Shown one piece after another: positions 8,663-18,592 of a DNA stretch of 64,000 bases. Location: assembly GCA_031274925.1 (NCBI GenBank), contig JAISPL010000014.1, positions 1 to 64,000 on the forward strand, given 5' to 3'. The position numbers and the translations under genes were made by a program. Below the pieces are notes generated by a model that searched no databases, was not told the origin of the DNA, and saw only the letters and a list, made by a program, of their open reading frames with translations. The stretch's first letter is position 1, and each line of letters starts with the position of its first letter. The stretch comes from Syntrophobacterales bacterium. GTDB lineage: Bacteria > Desulfobacterota > Syntrophorhabdia > Syntrophorhabdales > Syntrophorhabdaceae.

Positions 8663-9388
8663 ATGAAAAATACGGTTACGATTGTTACGGGAGCCGCGCA
8701 GGGCATAGGGAGAGAAGTCGCCTCGTTTCTTGCCGAAAAAGGCGGAGATATCGCCATATTTGATATTGCGGATGCAGCGGAGACGGTGGAGAGGGTGAGG
8801 GTGCAGGGTCGCAAAGCCGAATTCTACCATGTGGATGTGACTGATTTTCGTGCGGTGGAGGTGGCGGTTGGCGAGGTTCAGAAAACCTTTGGCAAGATAA
8901 ATGGTCTTGTCAACAATGCTGGTATCACTAACGACAAGCTTCTCATACGCATGAAAGAAGAAGATTGGGACAGAATCATCAATGTGAATCTGAAGAGCGC
9001 TTTCAATTGCACCAGGGCGGTGGTCAAATCCATGCTGAAAACAGGTGGGGCTATAGTGAATATCACCTCTGTCGTGGGCGTGATGGGGAACCCTGGCCAG
9101 GCCAATTACGCAGCCAGCAAAGCGGGGCTCATAGGGTTCACAAAGAGTGTGGCGAAGGAATATGGAGAGAGGGACATCAGGGTTAACGCGGTCGCGCCGG
9201 GTTATATAAGAACCAAGATGACGGACGAACTGACTGAGAGACAAAGGGACGAGATGCTAAGGGCAATTCCCTTGGGCAGGCTCGGAAAGACCACAGATGT
9301 TGCACGTATTGTTTATTTTCTTCTCTCGGAAAGTGGCGGTTACATTACCGGAGAAGTAATAAACGTAAACGGTGGTTTACATATGTAG
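8663..9388 (+). CDS. fabG: 3-oxoacyl-ACP reductase
   Basis: 241 aa. SDR fold with the NADPH motif GAAQGIGREVA, NNAGITND, the catalytic YAASKAG and a C-terminal GGYITGEVINVNGGLHM. It reduces 3-oxoacyl-ACP. ATG 8663 follows AAGGAG; the upstream in-frame codon at 8627 overlaps fabD and is rejected. Confidence 0.95.
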   Translation: MKNTVTIVTGAAQGIGREVASFLAEKGGDIAIFDIADAAETVERVRVQGRKAEFYHVDVTDFRAVEVAVGEVQKTFGKINGLVNNAGITNDKLLIRMKEEDWDRIINVNLKSAFNCTRAVVKSMLKTGGAIVNITSVVGVMGNPGQANYAASKAGLIGFTKSVAKEYGERDIRVNAVAPGYIRTKMTDELTERQRDEMLRAIPLGRLGKTTDVARIVYFLLSESGGYITGEVINVNGGLHM

Positions 9389-9418
9389 TGGGAAATTTTT
9401 CCCCCTACTTATCATTGA

Positions 9419-9670
<252 letters not shown>

Positions 9671-9686
9671 CGAGGGGTGGACGGCA

Positions 9687-10928
9687 TTGAAGAGGAGAGT
9701 AGTTGTCACAGGAGTAGGTCTGGTAACACCCTTGGGTAGCGCAAACGAGAGTGTCTGGAACCGAATACTGAAGGGTGAGTCGGGCGTGTCAACCATTACT
9801 AGGTTTGACACGTCCCGCTTTGACACGAAGATTGCGGGAGAGATCAAGGACTTTAGTCCGGAAGATCACATATCCCACAAAGAGATCAAGAAAATGGATC
9901 TTTTTATCCAGTATGTTCTGGTCGCAGCAAGGGCTGCCATAGGCGATGCAAAACTTGATATGAAGTCTGAAGATGCGACCAGAGTGGGAGTTGTTGTCGG
10001 CACAGGTCTCGGAGGTCTTCCAACCTTAGAAAAGTACCACACCATTCTTCTTGAGCGAGGCCCCAGCAGAATATCGCCCTTTTTCATTCCCATGTTAATT
10101 GCGAACGAGGCGCCAGGGCATATTGCCATTGAGCACGGAATCAAGGGTCCCAATCTTTGCGTGGTGACAGCCTGTGCGACGGGCGCTCATTCCATCGGTG
10201 ATGCGTTCCGGATCATTCAATATGGAGATGCGGACGTCATGGTTGCAGGTGGTACGGAAGCCAACATCACCCCCCTTACTGTGGGCGGCTTTAACGCAAT
10301 GAAGGCCCTTTCAAGAAGGAACGATGAGCCGGCCAAAGCTTCAAGGCCGTTTGAGCGAGACCGGGATGGATTTGTCGTGGCGGAGGGCGCAGGTGTTTTG
10401 GTTCTGGAGGAACTTGAGCACGCAGTGAAAAGAGGCGCGAAGATATATGCAGAGCTTGCCGGTTATGGCTATAATGGCGATGCGTACCACATTACCGCAC
10501 CGCACCCTGATGGGGAAGGGTTTGTAAGATGCATGAAAATGGCTTTAAAGGATGCAGCAGCATCCGTAGAAGATGTGGATTATATTAATGCTCATGGGAC
10601 TTCCACCGACATGAATGATCAAATTGAGACGATGGCGATCAAGGAAGTCTTTAAAGACTTTGCTTATAGGATACCCGTGAGTTCCACAAAATCAATGACG
10701 GGCCATCTGCTTGGCGCTGCCGGTGCCGTAGAAGGTGTTTTTACAGTTCTCGCCATAAGGGATCAAGTGTGCCCGCCCACCATTAACTATGAGAATCCGG
10801 ACCCTAAATGTGATCTTGATTATGTGCCTAATATGGCAAGAAGCCATAAAATAGAATTGGCGATGTCAAATTCCTTCGGTTTTGGCGGGACTAACTGTAC
10901 GCTCGTTTTTCGGAGATTCAAGGCGTGA
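9687..10928 (+). CDS. fabF: Beta-ketoacyl-ACP synthase II
   Basis: 413 aa. Catalytic triad motifs are complete: cysteine in [12 protein letters not shown], histidines in [11 protein letters not shown] and [14 protein letters not shown]. It elongates acyl-ACP with malonyl-ACP. Translation starts at TTG 9687, placed 8 bp after CGAGGGGTGG, giving [16 protein letters not shown]; no ATG fits. As fabH is absent from this locus, initiation of the chain must use another synthase elsewhere or a bypass. Confidence 0.95.
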   Translation: MKRRVVVTGVGLVTPLGSANESVWNRILKGESGVSTITRFDTSRFDTKIAGEIKDFSPEDHISHKEIKKMDLFIQYVLVAARAAIGDAKLDMKSEDATRVGVVVGTGLGGLPTLEKYHTILLERGPSRISPFFIPMLIANEAPGHIAIEHGIKGPNLCVVTACATGAHSIGDAFRIIQYGDADVMVAGGTEANITPLTVGGFNAMKALSRRNDEPAKASRPFERDRDGFVVAEGAGVLVLEELEHAVKRGAKIYAELAGYGYNGDAYHITAPHPDGEGFVRCMKMALKDAAASVEDVDYINAHGTSTDMNDQIETMAIKEVFKDFAYRIPVSSTKSMTGHLLGAAGAVEGVFTVLAIRDQVCPPTINYENPDPKCDLDYVPNMARSHKIELAMSNSFGFGGTNCTLVFRRFKA

Positions 10929-11380
10929 AGGTAGCCATAGGTTCAGATCATGCGGGATACGAGTTAAAGGAATACCTGAAGAATATCTTGAAGTTGGGGG
11001 GCTACGAGTGTACCGATGTGGGAACAGACACGGAGGTGTCGGTGGACTACCCGGATTTCGGTCTGAAAGTGGCCGGACTTGTATCGTCCGGTGAGGTAGA
11101 AAAGGGTATTCTGGTTTGCGGTACCGGTGTCGGGATGAGCGTTGTGGCTAATAAAGTAAAAGGAATCAGGGCTGCACTCGCCCAAGACCTTTACGCTGCC
11201 ATACAGAGCAGACGGCATCTAGACACAAATATCCTGGTTCTCGGGGGCCGTGTGATCGGCAAAGGCCTTGCAGAGGAGATCGTCAAGGTATGGTTCGATA
11301 CTCCTTTCGAAGGTGGGAGGCACGGCAAGAGAATCGACAAAATTTTGGTATGGGAAGATAAACACCTCTTAAGGTCATAA
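10925..11380 (+). CDS. rpiB: Ribose-5-phosphate isomerase B
   Basis: 151 aa. The motifs are [14 protein letters not shown], the catalytic cysteine loop [20 protein letters not shown] and NILVLGGR. It interconverts ribose-5-phosphate and ribulose-5-phosphate, supplying precursors for nucleotides and for the riboflavin genes downstream. The GTG start overlaps the fabF stop by 4 bp (GTGA). Confidence 0.94.
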   Translation: MKVAIGSDHAGYELKEYLKNILKLGGYECTDVGTDTEVSVDYPDFGLKVAGLVSSGEVEKGILVCGTGVGMSVVANKVKGIRAALAQDLYAAIQSRRHLDTNILVLGGRVIGKGLAEEIVKVWFDTPFEGGRHGKRIDKILVWEDKHLLRS

Positions 11381-11382
11381 TA

Positions 11383-12633
11383 ATGAAGAAAGAAGATTGC
11401 AAGGACCAGCAGATTTATGAGCTTGTAAGGCGTGAAATTGAGCGCGAAGAGCACAGTTTAATACTTATAGCTTCGGAAAATTACGTGGACGAGGAGATCT
11501 TGGATATCCAGGGCTGTGTATTGACGAACAAGTACGCTGAAGGGTATCCGAGCAAAAGATACTACAGCGGTTGCCGGTTCTTGGACGAGATTGAAGCCAT
11601 TGCGATCAATCGGGCCAAAACACTGTTTCAGGCAGAACATGTGAATGTTCAGCCCCACTCAGGTTCGTCTGCGAACATGGCGGTTTTTTATGCGGTTCTG
11701 GCTCCTGGAGACAAGATTCTTGGCATGGATATTGCTCATGGAGGTCATCTTACTCATGGTGCCCGTGCCAGTTTTTCCGGCAAATATTATAACGCCATAG
11801 GATACAAGGTCTCATCAACGGATGAGATGCTTGACTATGACGAAATCCGCGCCATTGCCCTCAGAGAAAAACCGAAAATGATCATTGCGGGCGCAAGCGC
11901 CTATCCCAGGATTATAGACTTCAGGAAATTCAGAGAGATCGCCGACGAGGTTGGGGCATATTTGACGGTCGACATGGCCCATATCGCCGGACTCGTGGCG
12001 GTGGGTTGCCATCCAAGTCCTATGGAACATGCGCATTTTGTGACCACCACCACCCACAAGACGTTAAGGGGCCCCAGAGGAGGGTTGGTCTTCTGCAAGA
12101 AGGAATTTGCAAAGGCGATTGATTCAGCTGTTTTTCCTGGTCTGCAGGGGGGTCCTCTCATGCACGTCATTGCAGCAAAGGCGGTCGCGTTTCAACAGGC
12201 AATGACACCGGAATTCACGCAGTACCAGAAACAGGTTATAGCCAACGCAAGGCGTTTGTGCGGCAACATGGAAAAGAGAGGATACAGGATAGTATCTGGT
12301 GGTACGGACACACACCTGTTCCTTGTTGACCTCTCGGGCAAAGGAATTACCGGAAAAGAGGCTCAGGAGTATCTTGAGTCCAGCGGCATCATGATCAATA
12401 AGAACCTTATCCCCTTTGATTCAAAGGGGCCTAATATTACGAGCGGAGTTAGGATTGGGACTCCTGCAGTTACGACAAGAGGAATGAAGGAAGAGGAAAT
12501 GGACGTGATCGCGGAGTTGATGGACAAAACCTTGACGAATCTTAACAACGAAGCGATCTACAGTGAAATAAGAGGCCAAGTGAAGGCCTTATGCGAGAGA
12601 TTTCCTTTCTACTCCCGTATGCGTATGGTATGA
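11383..12633 (+). CDS. glyA: Serine hydroxymethyltransferase
   Basis: 416 aa. The PLP lysine lies in [14 protein letters not shown], and [26 protein letters not shown]-type N-terminal conservation is clear. It makes glycine and 5,10-methylene-THF from serine, giving one-carbon units for thymidylate and purines. It starts 2 bp after rpiB and its stop overlaps the next start (ATGA). The rpiB-glyA order is common in this group. Confidence 0.96.
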   Translation: MKKEDCKDQQIYELVRREIEREEHSLILIASENYVDEEILDIQGCVLTNKYAEGYPSKRYYSGCRFLDEIEAIAINRAKTLFQAEHVNVQPHSGSSANMAVFYAVLAPGDKILGMDIAHGGHLTHGARASFSGKYYNAIGYKVSSTDEMLDYDEIRAIALREKPKMIIAGASAYPRIIDFRKFREIADEVGAYLTVDMAHIAGLVAVGCHPSPMEHAHFVTTTTHKTLRGPRGGLVFCKKEFAKAIDSAVFPGLQGGPLMHVIAAKAVAFQQAMTPEFTQYQKQVIANARRLCGNMEKRGYRIVSGGTDTHLFLVDLSGKGITGKEAQEYLESSGIMINKNLIPFDSKGPNITSGVRIGTPAVTTRGMKEEEMDVIAELMDKTLTNLNNEAIYSEIRGQVKALCERFPFYSRMRMV

Positions 12634-13109
12634 GTATTTCCCGTCCTGGCTGGGATTCTTACTTCATGGAGATAGCGAGAATCGTCTCGAAAAGGTCTAC
12701 ATGTAAAAGAAGAAGCGTTGGGGCGTTGATCGTAAAGGATAAGAGAATTCTTTCCAGTGGATACAATGGTGCACCTATGGGGCTTGCTCATTGTTCTGAC
12801 AGGCAGTGTCTCAGAGAGATACTCAAAGTTGCACCTGGGGAGAGACACGAGTTGTGCCGTGGTCTGCACGCCGAACAGAATGCGATCATCCAAGCTGCAT
12901 ATCATGGTGTCTCCATAAATGAAGCCCAGTTGTACACAACCCATTTACCCTGCTCAATATGTATAAAAATGGTTATGAATGCTGGCATCTCAACGGTTCT
13001 CTACATTGACGGGTACCCTGACGAGCTTGCCTCTGAGTTGATGAACGAATCGGCAATGATCATACGAAAAGTCAAGATGGCAGGAAGGGCCACCAAATTG
13101 CGGACATGA
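12630..13109 (+). CDS. dCMP deaminase (ComEB-like)
   Basis: 159 aa. Zinc-dependent cytidine/deoxycytidylate deaminase: catalytic HAEQNAI and zinc cysteines PCSIC. It converts dCMP to dUMP for thymidylate synthesis, which uses the methylene-THF made by glyA just upstream. ATG 12630 overlaps the glyA stop by 4 bp; the earlier in-frame start lies inside glyA and is rejected. Confidence 0.92.
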   Translation: MSISRPGWDSYFMEIARIVSKRSTCKRRSVGALIVKDKRILSSGYNGAPMGLAHCSDRQCLREILKVAPGERHELCRGLHAEQNAIIQAAYHGVSINEAQLYTTHLPCSICIKMVMNAGISTVLYIDGYPDELASELMNESAMIIRKVKMAGRATKLRT

Positions 13110-13570
13110 AATGTCCGTTTTGCAGTCACATTGAGAGTAAGGTGCTTGACTCAAGACTAAGCAAAGAAATGGATACCATAAGGAGACGGCGCGAGTGTCT
13201 CAAGTGTGGAAAGCGGTTCAGTACGGCTGAAAGACTTGAAGAAGGTTTGCCTCTCGTAGTTAAGAAGGACGGCAGGAGGGAGATTTTCGACAGGATTAAG
13301 ATACTTGGCGGATTGAAGAAAGCCTGCGAGAAGAGACCGGTAAGCATTACAAATCTTGAAAAGATAGTTTTAAGAATAGAACACAATTTGCTCGAAAAAG
13401 GCGAAAAGGAAATCAAGGCGTCCGAAATAGGGGAGATGGTCATGGCTGAATTGAGGAAACTTGATGAGATCGCGTACGTCAGGTTTGCCTCCGTTTACAG
13501 GCAGTTCAGAGATATCAGTGAATTTATGGAAGAGTTAACGGATCTCGTGCTCCACAAGGGCGACAGTTAA
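13106..13570 (+). CDS. nrdR: Transcriptional repressor NrdR
   Basis: 154 aa. A zinc ribbon (CPFCSH and CLKCGKRF) is followed by an ATP-cone domain. NrdR senses ATP/dATP and represses ribonucleotide reductase genes by binding NrdR boxes. It starts in the stop of the dCMP deaminase (ATGA overlap), fitting the deoxynucleotide theme. No NrdR box pair was recognised in this window. Confidence 0.96.
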   Translation: MKCPFCSHIESKVLDSRLSKEMDTIRRRRECLKCGKRFSTAERLEEGLPLVVKKDGRREIFDRIKILGGLKKACEKRPVSITNLEKIVLRIEHNLLEKGEKEIKASEIGEMVMAELRKLDEIAYVRFASVYRQFRDISEFMEELTDLVLHKGDS

Positions 13571-13627
13571 ACAGAGCAGAGTGTGCGGAGGGGTTGTGAA
13601 GCCGCATACCTCTTTAGAGGACCTACC

Positions 13628-14731
13628 GTGAAAGAAGAAGATTACATGCGCATGGCGCTTTCTCTAGGGAAGAGAGGGCTTGGCAGTGCGTCACCCAACC
13701 CCATGGTTGGCGCGGTTCTGGTGAAGGGGAAACATATTGTAGGAAAAGGGTATCACAAAAAGGCGGGACTTTTTCATGCCGAGATCGTTGCAATTAACGA
13801 GGCGAAGGAAGAAGCCCGTGGCGCCACACTTTTTGTGAATCTTGAGCCTTGTGCTCACGTGGGTAAGACGCCGCCATGCGTCGAGGCGGTGGTCAGGGCG
13901 GGAATAAAAAAAGTTGTGGTATCCATGCTTGACCCTAATCCTCGGGTGAATGGTAAAGGCGTTGAGGCGCTTAGGAACGCTGGAATAGATGTTAAAGTAG
14001 GTCTTTTGGAGGAAGAGGCTAAAAAGCTGAACGAAGCTTTTATGGTGAACATGGAAAAAAAGAGGCCCTTTTTTATCATGAAAGCCGCAGTGAGTCTCGA
14101 CGGAAAGATAGCGACCAAGACTTGCGACTCGAAGTGGATATCAAACGAACAATCGAGACGCCATGTAAATCAACTCAGGTCGGTGATGGATGGGGTAATG
14201 GTGGGCATCAACACCGTGATATCGGATAACCCTCTGCTTGTTCCGAAAGTGGCGAAACCAAAAAAGATACCCATACGGATAATTCTTGATTCAAAGCTCC
14301 GGATTCCCCTCTCCTGCGACGTGGTAAAGACAGCCGAAAAATACCCTACCTGGATTTTTGCTTCCGAAGATTCCCGTCACGACAAAGAAATACGCCTGAA
14401 GTCGCTCGGACTTGACGTGATAAGAGTACCAAAAGATGACAATGGACGGGTCTCTTTGAAGCATGTATGCGATAATCTCCACCAGAGAGAGATGCAGAGC
14501 GTGCTCGTGGAAGGGGGAGGTGAGCTTAACAGCGGTCTCCTTAAAGAAGGGCTTCTGGATAAAATCCTTCTTTTTTATGCACCGATCCTGATCGGAGGCA
14601 AGAACGCTCTGAATCTCATAGGAGGAAAGGGGATAGATTTTCTGCGTGACGCCCATAAACTTGATGTTGTAACCGTGAAGCGGTTTAAGGAAGATATCTA
14701 CGTAGAGGCCTATGTTCACAGGGATTATTGA
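13628..14731 (+). CDS. ribD: Bifunctional riboflavin biosynthesis deaminase/reductase RibD
   Basis: 367 aa. The N-terminal deaminase half has HAEIVAINEA and the zinc motif PCAHVGKTPPC; the C-terminal reductase half has VSLDGKIATKTCDSKWIS and LVEGGGELN. It carries out two consecutive steps from the GTP cyclohydrolase II product. The GTG at 13628 follows AGAGGA with 6-7 bp spacing; a longer reading from 13583 and a shorter one from ATG 13646 are possible. The 57-bp gap after nrdR is too short for an FMN riboswitch. It overlaps ribE by 20 bp. Confidence 0.94.
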   Translation: MKEEDYMRMALSLGKRGLGSASPNPMVGAVLVKGKHIVGKGYHKKAGLFHAEIVAINEAKEEARGATLFVNLEPCAHVGKTPPCVEAVVRAGIKKVVVSMLDPNPRVNGKGVEALRNAGIDVKVGLLEEEAKKLNEAFMVNMEKKRPFFIMKAAVSLDGKIATKTCDSKWISNEQSRRHVNQLRSVMDGVMVGINTVISDNPLLVPKVAKPKKIPIRIILDSKLRIPLSCDVVKTAEKYPTWIFASEDSRHDKEIRLKSLGLDVIRVPKDDNGRVSLKHVCDNLHQREMQSVLVEGGGELNSGLLKEGLLDKILLFYAPILIGGKNALNLIGGKGIDFLRDAHKLDVVTVKRFKEDIYVEAYVHRDY

Positions 14732-15359
14732 GGATGTAGCAAGAATATCGGATATCAGGAAACTGACGGGTAAGTGGGAAATTTACATTCATACGAACCT
14801 GAATCCTCATGGCATCCGGGAAGGAGACAGTATCGCGATTGATGGTGTATGTCTCACGGCCGCTGTGGTTACAAAGGACGGGTTCCGTGCCGACGCATCT
14901 CTTGAGACCCTTCGTGTGACGACCCTGATGGAAAAGAAATCAGGAGATTTTGCTAATATGGAAAGGGCTATGGCTTCGGACGGCAGGTTCGGCGGGCACA
15001 TCGTGATGGGCCATGTGGATGGGGTTGGTTTTATCAGGGACATAAGTGAATCAGGCGATTCGTTACGATTTGACATTGAGACGAGTCCCAATGTTGCCCG
15101 CTATATCGTGAGGAAAGGGTCGGTTACCCTGGACGGAGTGAGCTTGACAGTAAATGAACGAAATGATACCTTATTTACGGTTAACATAATCCCGTACACC
15201 GCATCAAAGACTGCAATAGGCGGCAAGAAACTGCGGGACAAAATGAATATAGAGACCGATATTATCGGTAAATATATAGAGAGTCTCATGAAGGAAGGCA
15301 AGGGTGGGGGCGTTGACATGCGCTTCCTTTATGAGCACGGATATATAAAAGGGGATTGA
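14712..15359 (+). CDS. ribE: Riboflavin synthase (alpha subunit)
   Basis: 215 aa. The two lumazine-binding repeats are visible, each with a G-x-C/S-L-T motif: DGVCLTA and DGVSLTV. The start MFTGIIED is diagnostic. It dismutates two 6,7-dimethyl-8-ribityllumazine molecules into riboflavin. It sits in the usual ribD-ribE-ribBA-ribH order. Confidence 0.95.
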   Translation: MFTGIIEDVARISDIRKLTGKWEIYIHTNLNPHGIREGDSIAIDGVCLTAAVVTKDGFRADASLETLRVTTLMEKKSGDFANMERAMASDGRFGGHIVMGHVDGVGFIRDISESGDSLRFDIETSPNVARYIVRKGSVTLDGVSLTVNERNDTLFTVNIIPYTASKTAIGGKKLRDKMNIETDIIGKYIESLMKEGKGGGVDMRFLYEHGYIKGD

Positions 15360-15360
15360 T

Positions 15361-16566
15361 ATGGCAGTGTCGAGTATCGAAAGTGTAATTGAGGATGTTA
15401 GAAAAGGGAAAATGATCATCATAGTCGATGACGAAGACCGGGAAAATGAAGGAGATGTCATGGTGGCGGCGGAAAAAGCCACCCCTGAGATGATCACTTT
15501 TATGGCCCGGTATGCCTGCGGCCTTATTTGTCTGTCCCTCACGGAAGAGCGGGTCAAAGGCCTTGATCTTCCTTTGATGGTACGGGAAAATACGTCGCCT
15601 CATAATACAGCCTTTACAGTATCCATAGAAGCAAGAAGAGGGGTGACAACTGGTATTTCGGCGCCTGACAGGGCTAAGACTATCCAGGTAGCCATCGACC
15701 AGGAGTCGAGACCGGATGATCTCGCGAAGCCAGGTCACGTATTCCCGTTAATGGCACGAAACGGTGGGGTACTGGTACGGGTTGGTCATACCGAGGCTTC
15801 AGTTGATCTGGCGAGGCTTGCGGGCCTGAAACCAGCAGGCGTCATCTGCGAGATTATGAAAGAGGACGGCACCATGGCGAGAATGGCGGACCTTGAGCGG
15901 TTTGCTGGGCAACATGACCTGAAGATCGTTACGGTGGCAGACCTGATCAAGTACAGGACCAAGAACGAAAAGCTGGTGAGAAGAGCCACGGAGACTAGGA
16001 TTCCCACAAAGTACGGCGGAGAGTTTATGCTGGTGGGATACGAGAATGATGTCGACAAAGAGACCCATCTGGCCCTCGTGAAAGGTGATATCGGGCCTGA
16101 TGACGTGGTCTTGGTGCGGGTCCACTCGGAATGTTTTACCGGAGATGTGCTCGGGTCCGTGAGGTGTGACTGCGGTGAGCAACTCCAGTCCGCCCTCAAT
16201 ATGATAGATAAAGAAAAGAAGGGCGTGTTCGTATACATGAGGCAGGAAGGGAGAGGAATAGGGCTCATCAATAAGCTCAAGGCATACAACCTTCAGGATA
16301 GCGGGCATGATACCGTGGAAGCAAATATTGCCCTCGGTTTTTCCCCCGACCTGAGGGATTATGGCATTGGCGCACAGATTCTCAATGACGTGGGTGTGCG
16401 AAAGATGAGACTTCTCACCAACAATCCCAAAAAAATAAAAGGGCTGGAAGGGTACGGTCTGACAGTGGTGGAAAGGGTGCCTCTGGAGATGTCCCCTACA
16501 AAAGACAACGTTGCGTATCTGAAAACCAAGCAAGAGAAACTTGGTCATATTCTGAACAATATATAA
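15361..16566 (+). CDS. ribBA: Bifunctional DHBP synthase / GTP cyclohydrolase II
   Basis: 401 aa. The N-terminal RibB half has [16 protein letters not shown] and [15 protein letters not shown]. The C-terminal RibA half has the zinc motif [14 protein letters not shown] and the active-site QEGRGIGL. Both halves keep catalytic residues, so both branches of riboflavin precursor synthesis should come from this one protein. It starts one base after ribE. Confidence 0.96.
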   Translation: MAVSSIESVIEDVRKGKMIIIVDDEDRENEGDVMVAAEKATPEMITFMARYACGLICLSLTEERVKGLDLPLMVRENTSPHNTAFTVSIEARRGVTTGISAPDRAKTIQVAIDQESRPDDLAKPGHVFPLMARNGGVLVRVGHTEASVDLARLAGLKPAGVICEIMKEDGTMARMADLERFAGQHDLKIVTVADLIKYRTKNEKLVRRATETRIPTKYGGEFMLVGYENDVDKETHLALVKGDIGPDDVVLVRVHSECFTGDVLGSVRCDCGEQLQSALNMIDKEKKGVFVYMRQEGRGIGLINKLKAYNLQDSGHDTVEANIALGFSPDLRDYGIGAQILNDVGVRKMRLLTNNPKKIKGLEGYGLTVVERVPLEMSPTKDNVAYLKTKQEKLGHILNNI

Positions 16567-16579
16567 GGAAGGAGCCTGT

Positions 16580-17038
16580 ATGGTATACGAGGGGAAACTG
16601 GATGCGAAGGGTCTCAGGCTTGCGATTATTGTCAGTCGGTTTAATAGTTTTATCACTGAGAGGCTCCTTGAAGGAGCGATGGATGCCCTGAAAAGACATG
16701 GGGCCAAAGATGGGCAGATAGACATCTATAAAGTCCCTGGCGCCTTTGAGATACCTCTTATGGCCAAGCGACTTGCGAAGGAGCCTGAGTTGGACGGCAT
16801 CATATGTCTTGGAGCGGTCATAAAAGGCGCGACTGCACATTTTCATTACGTCGCCTCAGAGGTGGCTAAAGGCATAGCTCACGTTTCCTTGGAGAGTGAA
16901 AAACCGATCTCCTTCGGCGTGATCACCAGCGAGAATATTGAACAGGCAATCGAGAGGGCGGGGACAAAGTCGGGAAATAAAGGGTTTGATGCCGCCATGT
17001 CAATCATAGAAATGGCAAATCTTTTAAAAATGAGGTAA
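16580..17038 (+). CDS. ribH: 6,7-dimethyl-8-ribityllumazine synthase
   Basis: 152 aa. Motifs: [41 protein letters not shown]. It joins the RibD and RibB products into lumazine and usually forms icosahedral shells. GGAAGGAG lies just upstream of ATG 16580. Confidence 0.96.
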   Translation: MVYEGKLDAKGLRLAIIVSRFNSFITERLLEGAMDALKRHGAKDGQIDIYKVPGAFEIPLMAKRLAKEPELDGIICLGAVIKGATAHFHYVASEVAKGIAHVSLESEKPISFGVITSENIEQAIERAGTKSGNKGFDAAMSIIEMANLLKMR

Positions 17039-17039
17039 T

Positions 17040-17480
17040 GTGCGCAGACGTAAAGCCAGGGAATTAGCGCTCAGAATGCTTTATCAGCTGGAAACAAATG
17101 GCAATGATCTTGAACAGGCCCTTCTGGCATATTGCGAGTCTTTTCCCTATCAGCAGGATATAGTGGAGTATGCACGGACGATTCTTTCCGGGATAAAGAG
17201 AGAGAAAGAAAAGATTGATGTATACATTGGACAGGCATGTGAAAACTGGAGGATGGACCGCATTACTCACGTAGATAAAGGGATTATGAGGCTGGGTGTC
17301 CACGAGATGTTGTTTTCTACCGATGTACCGCCGAAAGTCGCCATAGATGAGGCGATAGAACTGGCCAAGAAATACGGAAGCGAGGACTCCAGGGAATTTG
17401 TAAACGGAGTGCTTGACAGAATTATGAGAGAACATTACCGAGACCGGGAACCATCTGTGATCACCGGTACGCGCCCCTGA
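17040..17480 (+). CDS. nusB: Transcription antitermination protein NusB
   Basis: 146 aa. RRKARELALRMLYQLE at the N-terminus and AIDEAIELAKKYGSEDSREFVNGVLDRI near the C-terminus are NusB hallmarks. It binds boxA RNA with S10 for rRNA antitermination. GTG 17040 follows the ribH stop by one base. It is the last gene of the long operon; ribH-nusB adjacency is near universal. Confidence 0.95.
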   Translation: MRRRKARELALRMLYQLETNGNDLEQALLAYCESFPYQQDIVEYARTILSGIKREKEKIDVYIGQACENWRMDRITHVDKGIMRLGVHEMLFSTDVPPKVAIDEAIELAKKYGSEDSREFVNGVLDRIMREHYRDREPSVITGTRP

Positions 17481-17597
17481 CCGGGCATCCTCCCCTTAAT
17501 TTTATCCACAAGAGGAACCGCACATAGCCGTTTTGTGGGAAGAAGTGCCTGCGGCAGGTGGAGCGGTCAGTATGAGGTTTAAGGAAGAAAGAGTCTT

Positions 17598-18107
17598 ATG
17601 GTACATATTGTCATTGATGGATACAACTACATGATGAGGACTGTAGCCTCAAGGGTACAGAATGGCGCAAACCTGGATGTGTTGAGGCGAGGTGTGCTTG
17701 AAAAACTTTCCCGCTATAAGAGGCGTAAGGGTTCCAAGGTGACGATCGTTTTTGATGCGTATAACAGTATGTCCCCGGGAAGGCAAAGAGAGAGCTATCT
17801 TGGTGTTGACGTGGTCTATTCCAAGGAGAACGAGACAGCGGATGACGTTATTATCGGCTGGATCAGGGAGCGCCGGGCCGGCATGGTTGTGGTTACCTCC
17901 GACCGCGCGATAATAGATGAAGCGAAAAGAGCGGGCGTTGCATTTATCACTCCTAAAGCACTAGAAGAGATGATTGCGGACGGGATGACCGGCAAAGACG
18001 AGGGGTCCGACGACGAAGAAGAGATCTCCCCAAGAAAAAAGGGGAATCCGAGAAAGCTCCCAAAGAAACTGAGAAAAGCGACCAAGGCCATACTTAAAAT
18101 CAGTTGA
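17598..18107 (+). CDS. NYN domain protein (YacP-like RNase family)
   Basis: 169 aa. It starts IVIDGYNYMM and has IVFDAYNSM, the KENETADDVI acidic motif and VVTSDRAI, which together form the PIN-like NYN nuclease core with conserved aspartates. B. subtilis YacP (Rae1) of this family cuts mRNA on the ribosome; the target here is unknown. The C-terminal 40 residues are rich in Lys/Arg and acidic runs, possibly for RNA contact. It lies 117 bp after nusB; the gap holds a small CCTGC-GGCAGG hairpin. Confidence 0.82.
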   Translation: MVHIVIDGYNYMMRTVASRVQNGANLDVLRRGVLEKLSRYKRRKGSKVTIVFDAYNSMSPGRQRESYLGVDVVYSKENETADDVIIGWIRERRAGMVVVTSDRAIIDEAKRAGVAFITPKALEEMIADGMTGKDEGSDDEEEISPRKKGNPRKLPKKLRKATKAILKIS

Positions 18108-18592
18108 CCCACCCCATCGGCGTTGTAACGCTGCCCGGTAGAGGCGGGCATAGACCTCACTTTAGAGCTGGTTCCATTCACCGTATTGTATGGTCACGCC
18201 ATACCACATAAGCCAAGCGTCTTTAATCCCTGCTGGGAGGCGGGGCGCAAAAAGACATAAGACGAGCCCTACCCATTTTCTTATATGCGTTAATTCTTGT
18301 CCGCCCTTCAGGGCAAACTCTTGTTGCGCTTTGAATATCTGGTGTATGCTGCCATTAAAAAAAAGTACGTCCTTTGATAGCAGCATATTTTCCATAAAGA
18401 TAGGGCACGATCAAAACCTGATTTGTTGTGAATGTTCTGGCATTATTAATCTCTACAGGTCTAATTCCCCGCCCCTTGGGACGCGCTTGCCTAATAGTCA
18501 GTTCGTAAACCCTTGGATTCCCCGCCGCTTATGGCGGGGAGGTTCATCTGTTAATCTGCCTTCACTCACCGTTGATGCCGATAAATTCTCCC
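18108..18592. other. Intergenic region with GC hairpins
   Basis: No supported gene. A 6-bp hairpin (TGCCCG / CGGGCA, 18132-18150) follows the NYN gene without a T-run. Near the right end there are two copies of a TTCCCCGCC core, one of them part of a full palindrome. A 77-codon leftward frame at 18162-18395 has no ribosome-binding site or family match that I recognise. Confidence 0.5.
18520..18539. repeat. REP-like palindrome CCCCGCC-N6-GGCGGGG
   Basis: A perfect 7-bp stem with a 6-base loop, followed by AGGTTCATC. A second copy of the left arm (ATTCCCCGCC) lies at 18464-18473. GC palindromes followed by a GTTCAT tail resemble the dispersed REP/IS200-type hairpins of many deltaproteobacteria. 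Whether it is repeated in the genome cannot be seen here. Confidence 0.5.

Noticed and set aside
13571-13627. FMN riboswitch before ribD
   Set aside because: The gap to nrdR is only 57 bp, too short for the aptamer, and the conserved core is not seen.
18162-18395. 77-codon leftward open frame after the NYN gene
   Set aside because: No ribosome-binding site and no known family; it may be a remnant but nothing supports a gene.
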